From assembly GCA_025504975.1 (NCBI GenBank), contig JANUWI010000002.1, positions 496,001 through 560,000 of the forward strand: a stretch of 64,000 nucleotides of DNA. Reading direction: 5' to 3'. This document shows, one piece after another, positions 10,410 to 21,553 of this stretch. The stretch's first letter is position 1. Each line of letters opens with the position of its first letter. The position numbers and the translations under genes are program-made. The DNA is from Plenodomus lindquistii (lineage: Eukaryota > Ascomycota > Dothideomycetes > Pleosporales > Leptosphaeriaceae). Below the pieces are notes generated by a model. It ran no database searches and had not been told where the DNA came from. It saw only the letters and a program-made list of their open reading frames with translations.

Positions 10410-11539
10410 GCCAACGCCTTTCCTCATCCGACATGACGACATAGTCGGTAGCACACATTCTCTCTGTTTTGTTGTTTCAGCTATTTCCTTTTGTTTATAG
10501 CTCTAGTCTTAGCGTCGGTGTTGCCTGGTACTGTTTTCTCATGGCGTGTAATGAGTTGACGAGGGCGATGTTGTACAGTACATATAGTTTCTATCATATA
10601 CGGTCATCTTCGATGTTTCTGTAGATGGGTAGAACAAGAAAAGTTGTTGTTTGCATATGGCTTGTTCACACTATTCGTGATTGTACGTGACGCTGCGGTG
10701 CACCCAGCCGTAAGGTTCCAGGGTCCGCCTGGAGGCGTCTAGACAGAGTCTATATGGACACTGCGGTAGACATAGCATCGACATTACGAGATAGTGGTAT
10801 CTACTCTAGATGGATATTCAATAGTCCTTGTGCAGGTAATTGCGAGGTGGCGTGATACAGTCAATGCATTGTGGCAAGCACAAGACTGCGACTCTCGCCG
10901 AAGTGTGCAGAGTTTACTAGCTGTGCCCAGGTGAGAGGCAAATTGTCATACGGTTGAGACGGATGACGAGGGAAACCCAGAGTCGGTGATGATCAAGCGA
11001 TCACGAACGTTCTCCGGTTCGTCACGTAGGAGCGTGCACCACCCCGGATCTTCTGGCCGCGATCGGGAGGCGCCACTGCGTACTACGGCCATCGCTGTTC
11101 GTCGCTGGTATGCATGCATGCTGCAGCTAGTACGAGCATGGTCAACTCCAAGGAGCAGGATATCCGAACAGGCGGGCAGGCAACGATGGCGACGATGGCG
11201 AGAGGCCACGGCATGACAGCAAAAGCGCAAGTCAAGCGCATTGAACATTCGATGCTCGCAGCCGTTTCGGAAAGGGCAGGCGGTGAGCTAGTTCCTTCCG
11301 AACCACCACCCCGGCCTGGCCGAGTGAACCCTGCTGGCCCTCGGCGTCACCAGCCCTCTGAATCACTCCCCACTCACCCGCTCCCTCTCACTTACACTCC
11401 TCACCCGTCCTCTCCACCGCACACGCTCTCCACCATACAAAGATCCCACTCAACCAAGTGTGTACGCCCTCACACCTTGTCTACGAACATTATACCCAAC
11501 CAGACACCCGATACAGCCCGTTCGGAACCAAGAGGCAAC
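10410..11539. other. Intergenic, 3' flank of MNR2 and leader of CDC34
   Basis: No convincing gene. The last 200 bp before the CDC34 start are strongly pyrimidine-rich (repeated CTCC and CACC tracts), as expected for a fungal core promoter and leader. Confidence 0.5.
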
Positions 11540-12385
11540 ATGGACGCGGCACAGAGAATACTCATGAATGAGTTCAAGGAGTTGAACAAGGAGAAATGGA
11601 CAAATATCGAGGTTGGTGCCCCCGTTCTTCTTTGAGCAGGAGCCGTTCCCGCCAGTGGCAACTCGGTACAATGCCCAGCTAACCGCTCGCACAGCTCATA
11701 AACGAGAACATCTTCGAGTGGAGTGTGGCACTCATTGTGCTGAACGAGGACTCCATGTACTATGGCGGGTACTTCAAGGCGAAGATGACGTTCCCTAGGA
11801 ACTACCCCCACAGCCCACCAGGTATGTCGCAGCTGAGTGGTGCTTTGGCAACCGCTTGCGGAAGGCGAGACCCAGCGTGTCCCAACGATAGTGGCTGATA
11901 GTTCCCCAGACTTCAAGTTTGTCCGGCCACTCTACCACCCCAACATCTACCCCGACGGCCGCCTGTGCATCTCGATCCTACACCCACCCGGCGATGACGC
12001 CATGTCAGGCGAGTCGGCTGCCGAACGCTGGTCACCCGTACAACGTGTCGAGACGGTCCTGATCTCCATTCTCTCCCTCCTCGATGACGCTGAAGTTTCG
12101 TCGCCCGCCAACGTCGATGCCGGAGTCATGTTGCGTAACAATCCAACCGAGTACCGTGAGATGGTAAACAAAGACCTTGAACTATCCAAGAAGGATATAC
12201 CTGCCGACTTCGTCATGCCCACACACGAGACTGCATGGAGAAAAAAGGAAGACGAGGGCGACTTCGACATGAGTTGGGAAGACAGCGATATCGAGAGTTT
12301 CGGAGGGAGTGACAGCGACATTGATAGCGACTTGGAGATGGACTCTGATTCTGATGGTGGGGACGACGACGAAGCCGAGGCGTAG
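11540..12385 (+). CDS. CDC34: Ubiquitin-conjugating enzyme E2, Cdc34 class
   Basis: Exons 11540-11611, 11695-11821 and 11910-12385 give 224 residues. The UBC fold runs from ILMNEFKELNKEKW to about residue 170. The catalytic Cys is C86 in DGRLCISILHPPGDD. It is followed by the roughly 13-residue acidic insert (DDAMSGESAAERWS) that marks the Cdc34/Ubc7 group. A long acidic tail with SD repeats ends the protein, as in Cdc34, where it contacts the basic canyon of the cullin. The protein should transfer ubiquitin with SCF ligases, whose RING subunit RBX1 is encoded just upstream. An in-frame open stretch upstream (from 11,114) is leader, not protein. Confidence 0.93.
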
Positions 12386-13370
12386 GACAACGACAAATGA
12401 GCTCTCGCCGTCTTTCAAGAGCTGACAGTTCTGATGCCCTGACGGATCTCGTCTCGATCCACTAGGCGTCCTCGCTCTTTAGTGTGGACTCCGTCACATC
12501 ATCTGTCTCCTTGATCACATCACCACCACAATCTCCTTCGTCTTCCAGGAACGGACACGAATCCACACCCCACTACCGCCTCGCCAGCTGGATTTCCAAA
12601 CATGCATTGTACATAGTGAGGCCCCCTCCCTACCCCAATATCCTATTCCTCTCTTTATTTTCTGCTTTCTTCATCAGCGAGGCGTTTGGTCCTTCCGCGC
12701 TTCCGGTATCCAAGCGAGCAAGACGGCGTATGCATTGCATTGGGACGGCGTTTTCAGTGTGGCTTCTTTTCACAGCATCTATAGGGGAATAGACACTGCG
12801 ACATGGATTTGGGGAGAATCGAGAATATATGCGTACGAAGACTAGATGCTACTACTCCATGATGGAAATCACTACTTATGTGACAAGATCATGTCAAGTC
12901 ATGCACACGACTTGAAATGACCTTGTACATGTAGATTGTCGTCTTCGACGCTGCTCAGACGTCTACCGCCCTTCTTCTCTCTCTCCAGCCTTGTCCAATT
13001 AATCCGTCATCTCGTATTAATCATCAAGATACATGTCCCCGCACGGCAAACAGTGTGTCCCTTCTCTAACAGCCGCATACATGCTTATTCCCACAGATCC
13101 AACACACGATAGCGCGGATGGTTGTTCTTGTAGGGGGATTGCCGAACTAGAACGGGGTGTCATTGCAGTGGTTTGTGTAGTGTCGTGTAGTTTAGGCGTA
13201 AGTTCAAGGTGGATGGTTGGGAGCTGGTGTTGTGGTTGTGGTCGTGGGGTCAGCATATTTGAATATGTGGATGAAGATTGTGGTTGTGTAGAGGGGTGCA
13301 TGGATAGGATTGTGATTGTGATTGTGAATGTGAATGTGGGGGGAGGTGGTTTGAGGATTATGTCGTTTGT

Positions 13371-13406
<36 letters not shown>

Positions 13407-13571
13407 TGAGGTTTGTACTCTCCAGAAATAAAAAAAGGAAAAAAGTTTTCGTAGACGTGATGAGGGGGGTAAACCTATCGAGTCCCTTGTGAACTGGTCA
13501 AAGTTTGCAGCAGAGAGCGCCAAGCAACATAGATGTTCCAATACTCGACGATATGGATCTATCTTACACGT
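12386..13571. other. Intergenic between convergent CDC34 and MSW1
   Basis: 3' flanks of two convergent genes. It holds a 102-residue open frame at 12,484-12,792 that lacks family likeness, and a GA dinucleotide tract. Nothing else is seen. Confidence 0.5.
13376..13403. repeat. GA dinucleotide microsatellite
   Basis: About 14 uninterrupted GA units in the 3' flank between CDC34 and MSW1, preceded by a GTGATTGTGAATGTG-type imperfect tract around 13,305-13,340. Confidence 0.9.
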
Positions 13572-14965
13572 CTACTCCACTACCTTCTGCTGCCCCTCCT
13601 CCTCCACGTCTGTCTGCTGCCCCTCTTGCTTGGTCGACTTGCTGATTTTCTTCCCACCTTGCATATTGACCAGACCCAACGCTCTCCTTACTCTTGCCAT
13701 TGTTACGCCTGCCATGGATGATGCGTACCTAGTTCCTACTGCTCTATGCTCAAGCAGCTGCATCTGCTGTGCGCCCATGATCTCTTGGTATCGCTCCCGA
13801 ACATCTCTTAGATTCTCGTCAATGGTGTCTGCGACTTTTTCCTTGAGCGCGCGCATGCTGACGTCTTTCATGTCTTTGGCCAAGTCTTCGGGTGAAGCGG
13901 TGACGACGGGGTTCGTGTGGTACATTATGTCGATTAAATTGGTCACACCTGGTCGGGACTCACGGTCGTAGCTTACGCCTTCTATGCTGTCCGTCAGGGC
14001 CGTCTTGAGTTTAGCGTGGATTTCGTCTTTGGAATCGGTAATGAGGATTCTGCTCTTGGGGTTTGGCGCGCTTTTGCTCATCTTCTTGGTGGGCTCGGTG
14101 AGACTCATGATGCGTTTTGCGGGACTGAGAATGGTCTGAGGAGCCTTGAAGATGGGTTTGGAGCCTGGGCGAGCGTAGAGGTGGTTGAAGCCGTTGGCGA
14201 GGTCGCGGGTGAACTCGATGTGTTGGACTTGGTCTTCACCGACGGGGACGTGGGTGGCATTATAGAGGAGGATATCGGCAGCTTGTAGGACAGGGTAAGA
14301 GAAGAGGCCTAGTTTGAGGGCGTCTTTGTTGGAGGAGGTTGAGTCGGTAGGCGAGGCGTCAGAGGGGAGAGAGAGCTTGCTCTGCAGGGTGTAAGTACAT
14401 GCCGAGGTCCTTGTTAAGATAGAGGACCGGATACCTTCCACTGTGTCATGCGCCCTAGATAGCCCATGCTTGCGCTGCAGCTCAATATCCACATCAATTG
14501 GGCATGGGCCGACACGGCACTCTGCTCAAACACGACACTCTTATCCGGGTCTATACCGGCCGCAAGAATACTGGCAAACATCTCGGTCCGCCATGTCTCG
14601 AGCTGGGTGGGGTCTTGCTTGACGGTGATGGCGTGCAGGTCCACAATAGAGAAGAAGCGTTGGTCCTTTATTCCTCCTTCGTCTTGCAACTTGACCCAGG
14701 GCCGTATGGCGCCGAGATAATTGCCTAGATGTGGGACGCCGGTGGGTTGGATGCCCGAAAAGATCCTCTTCTTTGGCTGCAAGGCCGGGTCCTCTATTGG
14801 TGTATTTGCATCAGATGCAGCGGTCACATCAGGCGGGGAGACAGGCGCGACATCTGAATACTTGCGCAAGCAATTGGTGCACAGGCGCAAAGACGCTGGC
14901 ACGCGTGCTGCACAATGTCGCGTCTGTAGAGAAAACATTGAAGTCGGGCTGTTCTCCATGGACAA
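13572..14965 (-). CDS. MSW1: Mitochondrial tryptophanyl-tRNA synthetase
   Basis: Two exons on minus, 14965-14435 and 14381-13572, give 446 residues. A basic, Arg-rich presequence of about 45 residues points to mitochondrial import. The class I synthetase signatures are present: FSGIQPTGVPHLGNYLG (HIGH-type PHLGN) near the start of the Rossmann fold and KKMSKSAPNPKSRI (KMSKS) later. GEDQVQHIEFTRDLANGFN is typical of TrpRS. A second in-frame Met at residue 10 could be the true start; both leave the targeting region intact. The protein is divergent from the hob3/RVS161 gene across only 224 bp. Confidence 0.94.
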
Positions 14966-15189
14966 TTTCAGGTTACGCGAAGCTCGAGGGCTGCTCAGCC
15001 ACCGAGGAAGGCGCGGCCGGGGTCTTGCACCTCGTCATTGTGGCACTGCCGCCCGCCATCCCAACTGCCTATCACTTGCGTCTCCACACAACACCACGCC
15101 CGACACTCGCAATCGCATCCACAACATACGACCGAGGAACCAATATACTCCACTCCACATAGCAGCTTAGACAGGACACACCAGCAGCC
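14966..15189. promoter_or_regulatory. Short bidirectional promoter MSW1 / RVS161
   Basis: Only 224 bp separate the start codons of the two divergent genes, so core promoter elements must be shared or closely packed. The plus-strand half is C- and A-rich before the RVS161 start. Confidence 0.6.
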
Positions 15190-16097
15190 ATGTCGTGGAC
15201 TGGTAAGACATTGATGCTGCCCAAAGACACTGCGGAGACGGCGGAATCTCACGGTTTGCAGGCTTCAAGAAGGGCGTCAACCGCGCCACGACGCAAGTGC
15301 TCATGAAGACGGGACAGGTGGAACGCACAAATGACCGCGACTTTGAGACGGAGCAACGGTAGGCGTCCTTCACCATGCGACTCAGAAAGGAAGACGTCAG
15401 GTACTAACACCCCTCCCCCAGTCGCTACCGCACCATGGAAACCGCCGCCAACAAGCTCCAAAAAGAAGCAAAGGGCTACCTCGACTCCCTCCGCGCCATG
15501 ACGGCCTCGCAAATGCGCATCGCCGAAACAATCGACGCCTTCTACGGCGACGCCGGCACCAAAGACGGCGTCTCGCGCTCCTACAAACAAGCCGTCACCG
15601 ACCTCGACGCCGAGACAATAAAAGCTCTCGACGGCCCTTACCGCACCACAGTCCTCGACCCCATCCAGCGCTTCTGCTCCTACTTCCCCGACATCAACGC
15701 CTGCATAACGAAGCGCGAGCACAAGCAAATGGACTACGATCGCATGCGCGCACAGGTCAAGAAGTTGACAGACAAGCCAGACAAGGATGTCACCAAGCTG
15801 CCCCGCGCGGAAAAAGACGAGCAGTTGGCGAAAGCGGCGTATGATCAGTTGAACGAGACGTTGACCACCGAATTGCCCCAACTCATTGATCTGAGAGTGC
15901 CGTACCTAGACCCAAGTTTTGAGGCGTTGGTCAAGATTCAGTTGAGGTTTTGTGCAGAAGCGTATTCGAGAATGGCGCAGGTGCAGCAGTATCTGGATGC
16001 GAATACGAGAGACCAGTATGCGCAAGGCGAGCTGGATGCAAGGGTTGAAGAGGTGTTGCAAGAGATACGAGACTTGAGTATTGCGGGTACTGTTTGA
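15190..16097 (+). CDS. RVS161: N-BAR domain protein Rvs161/Hob3 (amphiphysin-like)
   Basis: Exons 15190-15202 (13 bp), 15262-15358 and 15422-16097 give 261 residues, matching the 265 of yeast Rvs161. The tiny first exon encodes MSWTG, and the protein continues FKKGVNRATTQVLMKTGQVE, the amphipathic N-terminal helix of the N-BAR fold. The rest is a helical BAR domain with no SH3 domain, which separates it from Rvs167. It should dimerise, probably with an Rvs167 homologue, to bend membranes in endocytosis and to organise cortical actin. Confidence 0.94.
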
Positions 16098-17841
16098 GAG
16101 TGGTAATGGAGGACGGGCACTCTGAGTTAGAAGGCAACAGCTTCCGGGACTGGAATGTCAACAAAGACAATGAAGTTGCCTGTAATTCAAAAATGAAGAT
16201 ATCAATGTTTCTGTTGCACAAGCATTTCTCTCACATTCGCCCTTTAATCGCAGACTTCTATCGTGTATTGAAGACTTTTGAGACATTCTTGGCTTCGTCA
16301 TAATTAGTATGGAAGAAGTGTCTGACAGCTAATATACCACCAGATCCTCAGCCCAAACATCAAAAAATCATCTCCCACAATTCGACCCATATATTTTGCT
16401 AACTCTCCGACATTTCACCGCCGATCCCTCTCCAATCTCCTGTATAGAATGGTAGAAGCAAAAGTGACGAAGAGAAGGGCCTCGAGTGTGAAATCAGCCA
16501 TATACCATCTCTGGCTTTGTCCATGTTTGGCTGTCGTTTGATGCACCCACCCAATGCGTTCTAGTTGCTAGTAAGTACATGCCACAGCAAAGAACTAATG
16601 AGGAGATTATCGAAACCGATAGCTAGCTCTTGGTTGATGGAGTGTGTATGGTAGTGAGTGTGTGATGCGGCTTGTGTGTCATTTTATAGTATACGTCAGG
16701 GCTGCATGGAGACTTGGGGTACTGTGAGATGTGCTCTTACGCACTGCAGAATGAATCGCTCGTATCTTCTCTATTCTTCGACTTTTGATGTCACGGGCCG
16801 ATGCTAAATCCCTCTGCATTGAACATGTGGTATAGCCATGACTAGCTACTGCTATGAAGCTCCACGGAGAAACCTGGGCAGTCAAGTGACATTGCCAAAC
16901 AGTTTACGACGACCAAATCCCGAGAAGATGGTAGGTTTGCGACTTCTTTTGTGAAATTTTCTAAAAATATGTGTCTTCGACTGCTATATGCTGACCAGTT
17001 CACGCGATCGGTTGCAAAGAAGATTGTCTCTTTTGATGCATCCACCTTATGGATCTCGAGTCTGAAACGAAGGATACAACAGAGAAGTGTAGCAATGTCT
17101 AAATCGACCTTTTTAGTGGTATCTTACTTCGTAGTATAGGTACTGCAGACTTTACAGGGTACTTTCTTACTACTTTCGGCGCTTGTTGTTGGGATGTTAC
17201 AGGCTGCAGTAAACCACGCGGTTCAGTGGTGCGTCAGAAGACGACATGAACCATGAGACCAAGCATCGCTCTTACACAGCCACCGACGCGCAACACCCAC
17301 GAGATTTGAGCAATGGAATTGACCAGGCTATTGACATCGGGGGCATTGATTTCCCCGGACGTTCAGCGATTCGTCCGGAGTGGCGATAGCGACGTTCACA
17401 GTGGCGGCACCGTCATACTGTCTCTAGGCTCCGCCGTCTATACAGTACACAAGCCGGTTGCATCGGAACCAGCAAGGCATAGGGCGCTAAAGTGTCAGGC
17501 TGCCAAGATTCCCGCTGACATGTCCATCGCCAAGGGCACTGATGCGATTCTAGACACATGTCCGGTTGTTTACACACGAATTCTGGTTGGTCGAGAATCG
17601 GATGAAGTTTAACCGACGTCATGTCTACACATGAACTTCTTCAATCCCCTTGGCGACACATCGTTGGGCATTACACTCCGCCTCAATACGTAAGTCCATA
17701 ACAGTGACTGATCGTGTTGCTTGGCATGCTTTGAGTCGAAGCATATAAGCAGCTTGCTGCCCCGATTATCGCTATGTACCTCATCGAATATCTGCACAGA
17801 ACCATTCAAATCACACAAATACTACACCAACGCTTACTGAA
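16098..17841. other. 1.7 kb gap without a convincing gene
   Basis: The longest open frames (about 60-100 codons) have no family likeness and no plausible splice partners. The DNA is AT-richer than the neighbouring genes. I see no repeat or RNA gene. Confidence 0.45.
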
Positions 17842-18822
17842 ATGCCTCGACACCACCCGGGAACAACCGTCGCCCACAACGACATCGACTTGACTGATGT
17901 CCCATGGGCTTTGACCACACACCTGCTCAGCATCGGCCACGAACAATTCCTCCGTGCAACACGTCACCCCTTCCTTGCTCGCGCTGCGAACGGCACATTG
18001 CCAAAGCACATTGTCGCGCGGTGGCTTGCGAATGACCGACAGTATCTCCACGGATTCATTTCCACTATCAACCACATCCTCAACATGCTTCGTAGTCAAA
18101 GACGATCAGCGATTACCGATGGCGAGCCAGACATTGAAACAAGATTGATGGCATGGCTGGAATCCGCTCGACAAAACGGCGAACGGGAGATTCGATTATT
18201 CCAGGAGGTTTCCGAAATCTACAAACTGGACTTACCCAGCTCCCCAGTGGACGAAACTATAAAAGTCGAAGGCTTGCGCCGCTACGAATCACTATTCAGC
18301 AAAGTCACATCACAATCACCACACTCCTTCATACCGTGGCTTGAAGGTGCCGTGCTTCTATGGGCGACCGAAAAGGCTTACTACGAATCGTTCGCCTGGG
18401 CTCGACGACAAGATGCACAGTCATCGCCCAAAAGTTACGCCAACGACCAAGACGGTGGCGCTATGAGACGCGAGATGATTCCAAATTGGTCGAACCGCGA
18501 CTTCCTCATGTTCGTCGAGCAGCTGGAGCGCATCGTGAATGAAGGTGTCAGTCAGGCTGTCAATCGTGATGACGCGAGGTGGGCGGAAGTCAAGAAGAGA
18601 ACGGATGCGATATGGCAAGCCGTGCTAGATGCAGAGGAGACGTTTTGGCCAGACGTTGAGGGTGGAGGAGCACGATTGAAGGAGGCGGTAGTTAGTGGAC
18701 CACAGAGTGTAACGACTGGGAACACCTTGAGCACGAGTAACAATACTCAAAAGGTCCCCCACACCGACGTCCCTCTGTCCGCCATCCATGGCAACAGCTC
18801 CGCAGCAGGTTCTGTAGTATAG
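17842..18822 (+). CDS. TENA/THI-4/PQQC-fold protein
   Basis: One exon of 326 residues. From about residue 25 the protein has the all-helical haem-oxygenase-like fold of the TENA/THI-4 group: LLSIGHEQFLRATRHPFLAR at the start, then VARWLANDRQYLHGFISTIN, and late in the domain WLEGAVLLWATEKAYYESFAWAR and FVEQLERIVNEG. The C-terminal 70 residues are Ser- and Thr-rich and probably disordered. TenA proteins hydrolyse aminopyrimidine thiamine fragments, but many fungal members lack the thiaminase residues and their substrate is unknown. I infer a thiamine-salvage-related or uncharacterised enzyme. Confidence 0.8.
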   Translation: MPRHHPGTTVAHNDIDLTDVPWALTTHLLSIGHEQFLRATRHPFLARAANGTLPKHIVARWLANDRQYLHGFISTINHILNMLRSQRRSAITDGEPDIETRLMAWLESARQNGEREIRLFQEVSEIYKLDLPSSPVDETIKVEGLRRYESLFSKVTSQSPHSFIPWLEGAVLLWATEKAYYESFAWARRQDAQSSPKSYANDQDGGAMRREMIPNWSNRDFLMFVEQLERIVNEGVSQAVNRDDARWAEVKKRTDAIWQAVLDAEETFWPDVEGGGARLKEAVVSGPQSVTTGNTLSTSNNTQKVPHTDVPLSAIHGNSSAAGSVV

Positions 18823-19356
18823 TGTAACACCTTTTTCTTAGTAATAATAGCGATGTTAACTTTGGATTCTCCCTGCTGTGGCAATGTAACATGTATTCCT
18901 AACGATTGCGATTACAACAGTGTCATCCAATGCAACATCAGACGAGAAGGATCTTGACGATTCTAAGTGGAACGGGCAAGTCCCTTCAGTGTAATGCTTC
19001 CAGCGCAGAGTCTGCAGATACCTGGTCACAATATACTTCCCCGTTCATGTGACTTTAGATGGTAATATATCCTAACACACCCACTACGCAAATCGTTGAC
19101 CTGAGATCGACCTAGCGATGGCGACGTTGCCGATGTTGCCGATGCACTATTTCTGAAGTAGCGCAGGCAGCGACTGGACACAGTACGGTTTATTGTTCTG
19201 ACGTGCAGGCGTGTAAGCCGGACGGGACGCGGGTTATGCTCGGCTGAACTTTGTTCCAGATGCATGGGCCATGCTGCGAAAAACTATCCAGCACATTTCG
19301 TTCCAGCAGTAGACTATCGCCATTTGCAACACCAAGAACACACGACAATCCTCGCA
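18823..19356. other. Intergenic, CBF5 promoter region
   Basis: A 534 bp stretch between two tandem genes. No gene is seen; the CBF5 leader and promoter must lie in its right half. Confidence 0.5.
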
Positions 19357-20986
19357 ATGGCTCTCGTGCAGACTGATCCCGACGCGTACGTCATCAAGCC
19401 GGCGGCTTCTGCGCCTGCCATTGACACTAGCGACTGGCCGTTGCTACTCAAAAATTACAGCGACCGTATGCTGCAGCTCTCCACATAGCTCCAGGATAGA
19501 TGGCTGATGCGCAAATAGTCCTCGTCCGCACATCGCACTACACTCCCATCCCCAATGGCTGTGCACCATTGTCGCGCGACCTCAAGTCGTACATCAGCTC
19601 TGGTGTTATCAACCTCGACAAGCCCTCCAACCCATCCTCTCACGAAGTCGTGTCATGGATCAAGCGCATGCTGAGGTACGAGCGAACATGAAATCCCCAT
19701 GCGACGATGCAAGAGACTGATCTATGTACAGGGTTGAAAAGACAGGTCACAGCGGTACTCTCGATCCCAAGGTCACTGGCTGTCTTATCGTCTGCATCGA
19801 CCGCGCGACCCGTCTCGTCAAGTCTCAGCAGGGAGCCGGAAAGGAGTATGTCTGCGTGATTCGTCTGCATGACAAGCTTCCTGGTGGCGAGGCCCAGTTC
19901 GCGCGCGCGCTCGAGACACTCACTGGAGCCCTTTTCCAGCGACCACCGCTAATTTCTGCTGTCAAGCGTCAGCTTCGTATCCGTACCATCCACGAGAGCA
20001 AGCTATACGAGTTCGACAACGAGAGGCAGTTGGGTGTGTTCTGGGTGAGCTGCGAAGCTGGAACCTACATCCGTACACTCTGCGTCCATCTCGGTCTTTT
20101 GCTTGGTGTCGGTGCCCACATGCAGGAGCTCCGCCGTGTCAGGAGTGGAGCCATGGACGAGACCAAGGACCTGGTCTCTCTCCACGATGTTCTTGACGCA
20201 CAATGGCTGCACGACAACAACCGCGACGAGTCCTACTTGCGCAAGGTCATTGCCCCTCTCGAAAGTCTTCTCATGAGCTACAAGCGCATTGTCGTAAAGG
20301 ACAGCTCTGTCAACGCCATCTGCTACGGTGCCAAGCTCATGCTTCCTGGTCTGTTGCGATTCGAGAAGGGGATTGAGATTCACGAAGAGGTGGTTTTGAT
20401 GACCACCAAGGGCGAGGCCATTGCATTGGCCTATGCTCAGATGTCCGCTGTCGAGATGTCATCATGCGATCATGGAGTTGTCGCCAAGATCAAGCGCGTC
20501 ATCATGGAGCGTGATCTTTACCCCAGGAGGTGGGGTATGGGCCCTGTCGCGACCGAAAAGAAGAAGATGAAGGAGGCTGGCACTCTTGATGTAAGTTTTA
20601 CCATATCGTTGGGTCCACGACTTGAGATTGACACTTAGTAGAAATTCGGACGTCCCAACGACAAGACCCCCGCCAAGTGGAACACCGAGTACAAGGACTT
20701 CAACAGGAGTGATGTCGATGGATCCTCTGCCCCTGTCGCCGAGACCACCTCCACCGCCGATGTTCTTGCTGCTCCCGCAGTCGCACCAACTGGAGAGGCC
20801 GCGGACGCTATGGACGTGGACTCCAAGAGCAAGAGCAAGAAGCGCAAGAGCCGCGGTGAGGAGGATGAGGAGGATGCGGAAGAGAAGGCTGAGCGTAAGA
20901 AGAAGAAGAAGGAGGAAAAGGCCGCAAAGAAGGCTGCCAAGAAGGAGAAGAAGAAGTCCAAGGACAGCGACTCCGACTCCGATTGA
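19357..20986 (+). CDS. CBF5: H/ACA snoRNP pseudouridine synthase Cbf5 (dyskerin)
   Basis: Exons 19357-19465, 19519-19675, 19732-20590 and 20642-20986 give 489 residues. The TruB-type catalytic core shows HSGTLDPKVTGCL, with D100 as the expected nucleophile. Earlier comes LVRTSHYTPIPNGCAPLSR. The PUA domain lies around YKRIVVKDSSVNAICYGAKL. The C-terminus is a run of KKE and KSKD repeats ending SDSDSD, typical of Cbf5. The enzyme isomerises uridine in rRNA and snRNA guided by H/ACA RNAs, with Nop10, Nhp2 and Gar1, in the nucleolus. The donor of exon 1 (C|GTATGC) was chosen because it restores the conserved NYSDLLVRTSHY. Confidence 0.97.
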
Positions 20987-21553
20987 GTGTACAACACGAC
21001 GGATACCCATATTGTCAGCAAACGTTAGTCAAGCATCGCTGGTTGTACTACCTCTCCGCTGTACGTTGGGCGGCGTGTACATGTAACAACTACTATTATC
21101 TTGTTGGATACCTGCTCTTCATTGTAGCATACGAAAAGCGTATGGTAAAGGCGTTAGGGACAGGCATTTTGGAGTTCGGCGCGTCAATGTTTCTGCGACA
21201 GGAGCAGTCGATACAGTGGAACCGCGTAGTAGCTCATCGCTAAACTCGCAATGCAAAACTTCAAAGTTCACTTCTTCGTTCTTCCATTTGACCTTCACGG
21301 TGAATCTCGACACTCGTTCACATATATGTGAATGATGGTGATGTTCATCAGGTAGTTAGTAGAAGCTTCTAGAAGCTTCTTTGAACAGCTATCCCGGAAG
21401 CCCGACGTCAACAGTGGTCAAAGCGCCCAAATGGGTGGAGAGACATGGAACCTGAACGATAAAAGCAACTGCACACTCATGCACCACAAAGCCGATTGCT
21501 AAACCTCCCTGTGCAAATATCAAAGAACACTAATACATATTGTCGTAATCAAA
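20987..21553. promoter_or_regulatory. Promoter region of the Sis1-like gene
   Basis: 567 bp between CBF5 and the Hsp40 gene. It contains a strong heat shock element (listed separately) about 190 bp before the start codon. No gene is seen. Confidence 0.6.
21361..21380. promoter_or_regulatory. Heat shock element, four inverted GAA/TTC units
   Basis: The sequence GAAGCTTCTAGAAGCTTC (21362-21379) holds four perfectly spaced alternating GAA and TTC units, the classical binding array for the Hsf1 trimer. It lies 174-193 bp upstream of the Hsp40 start codon. The site is seen directly; use by Hsf1 is inferred from family knowledge. Confidence 0.75.

Noticed and set aside
12484..12792. 102-residue plus frame after CDC34
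   Set aside because: Probably 3' flank; no family likeness and it lies between two convergent genes.
20462..21021. Leu-rich and Ser-rich open frames on minus opposite CBF5
   Set aside because: Complement of the Lys/Glu repeat tail of Cbf5; the apparent membrane helix is a shadow of AAG repeats.
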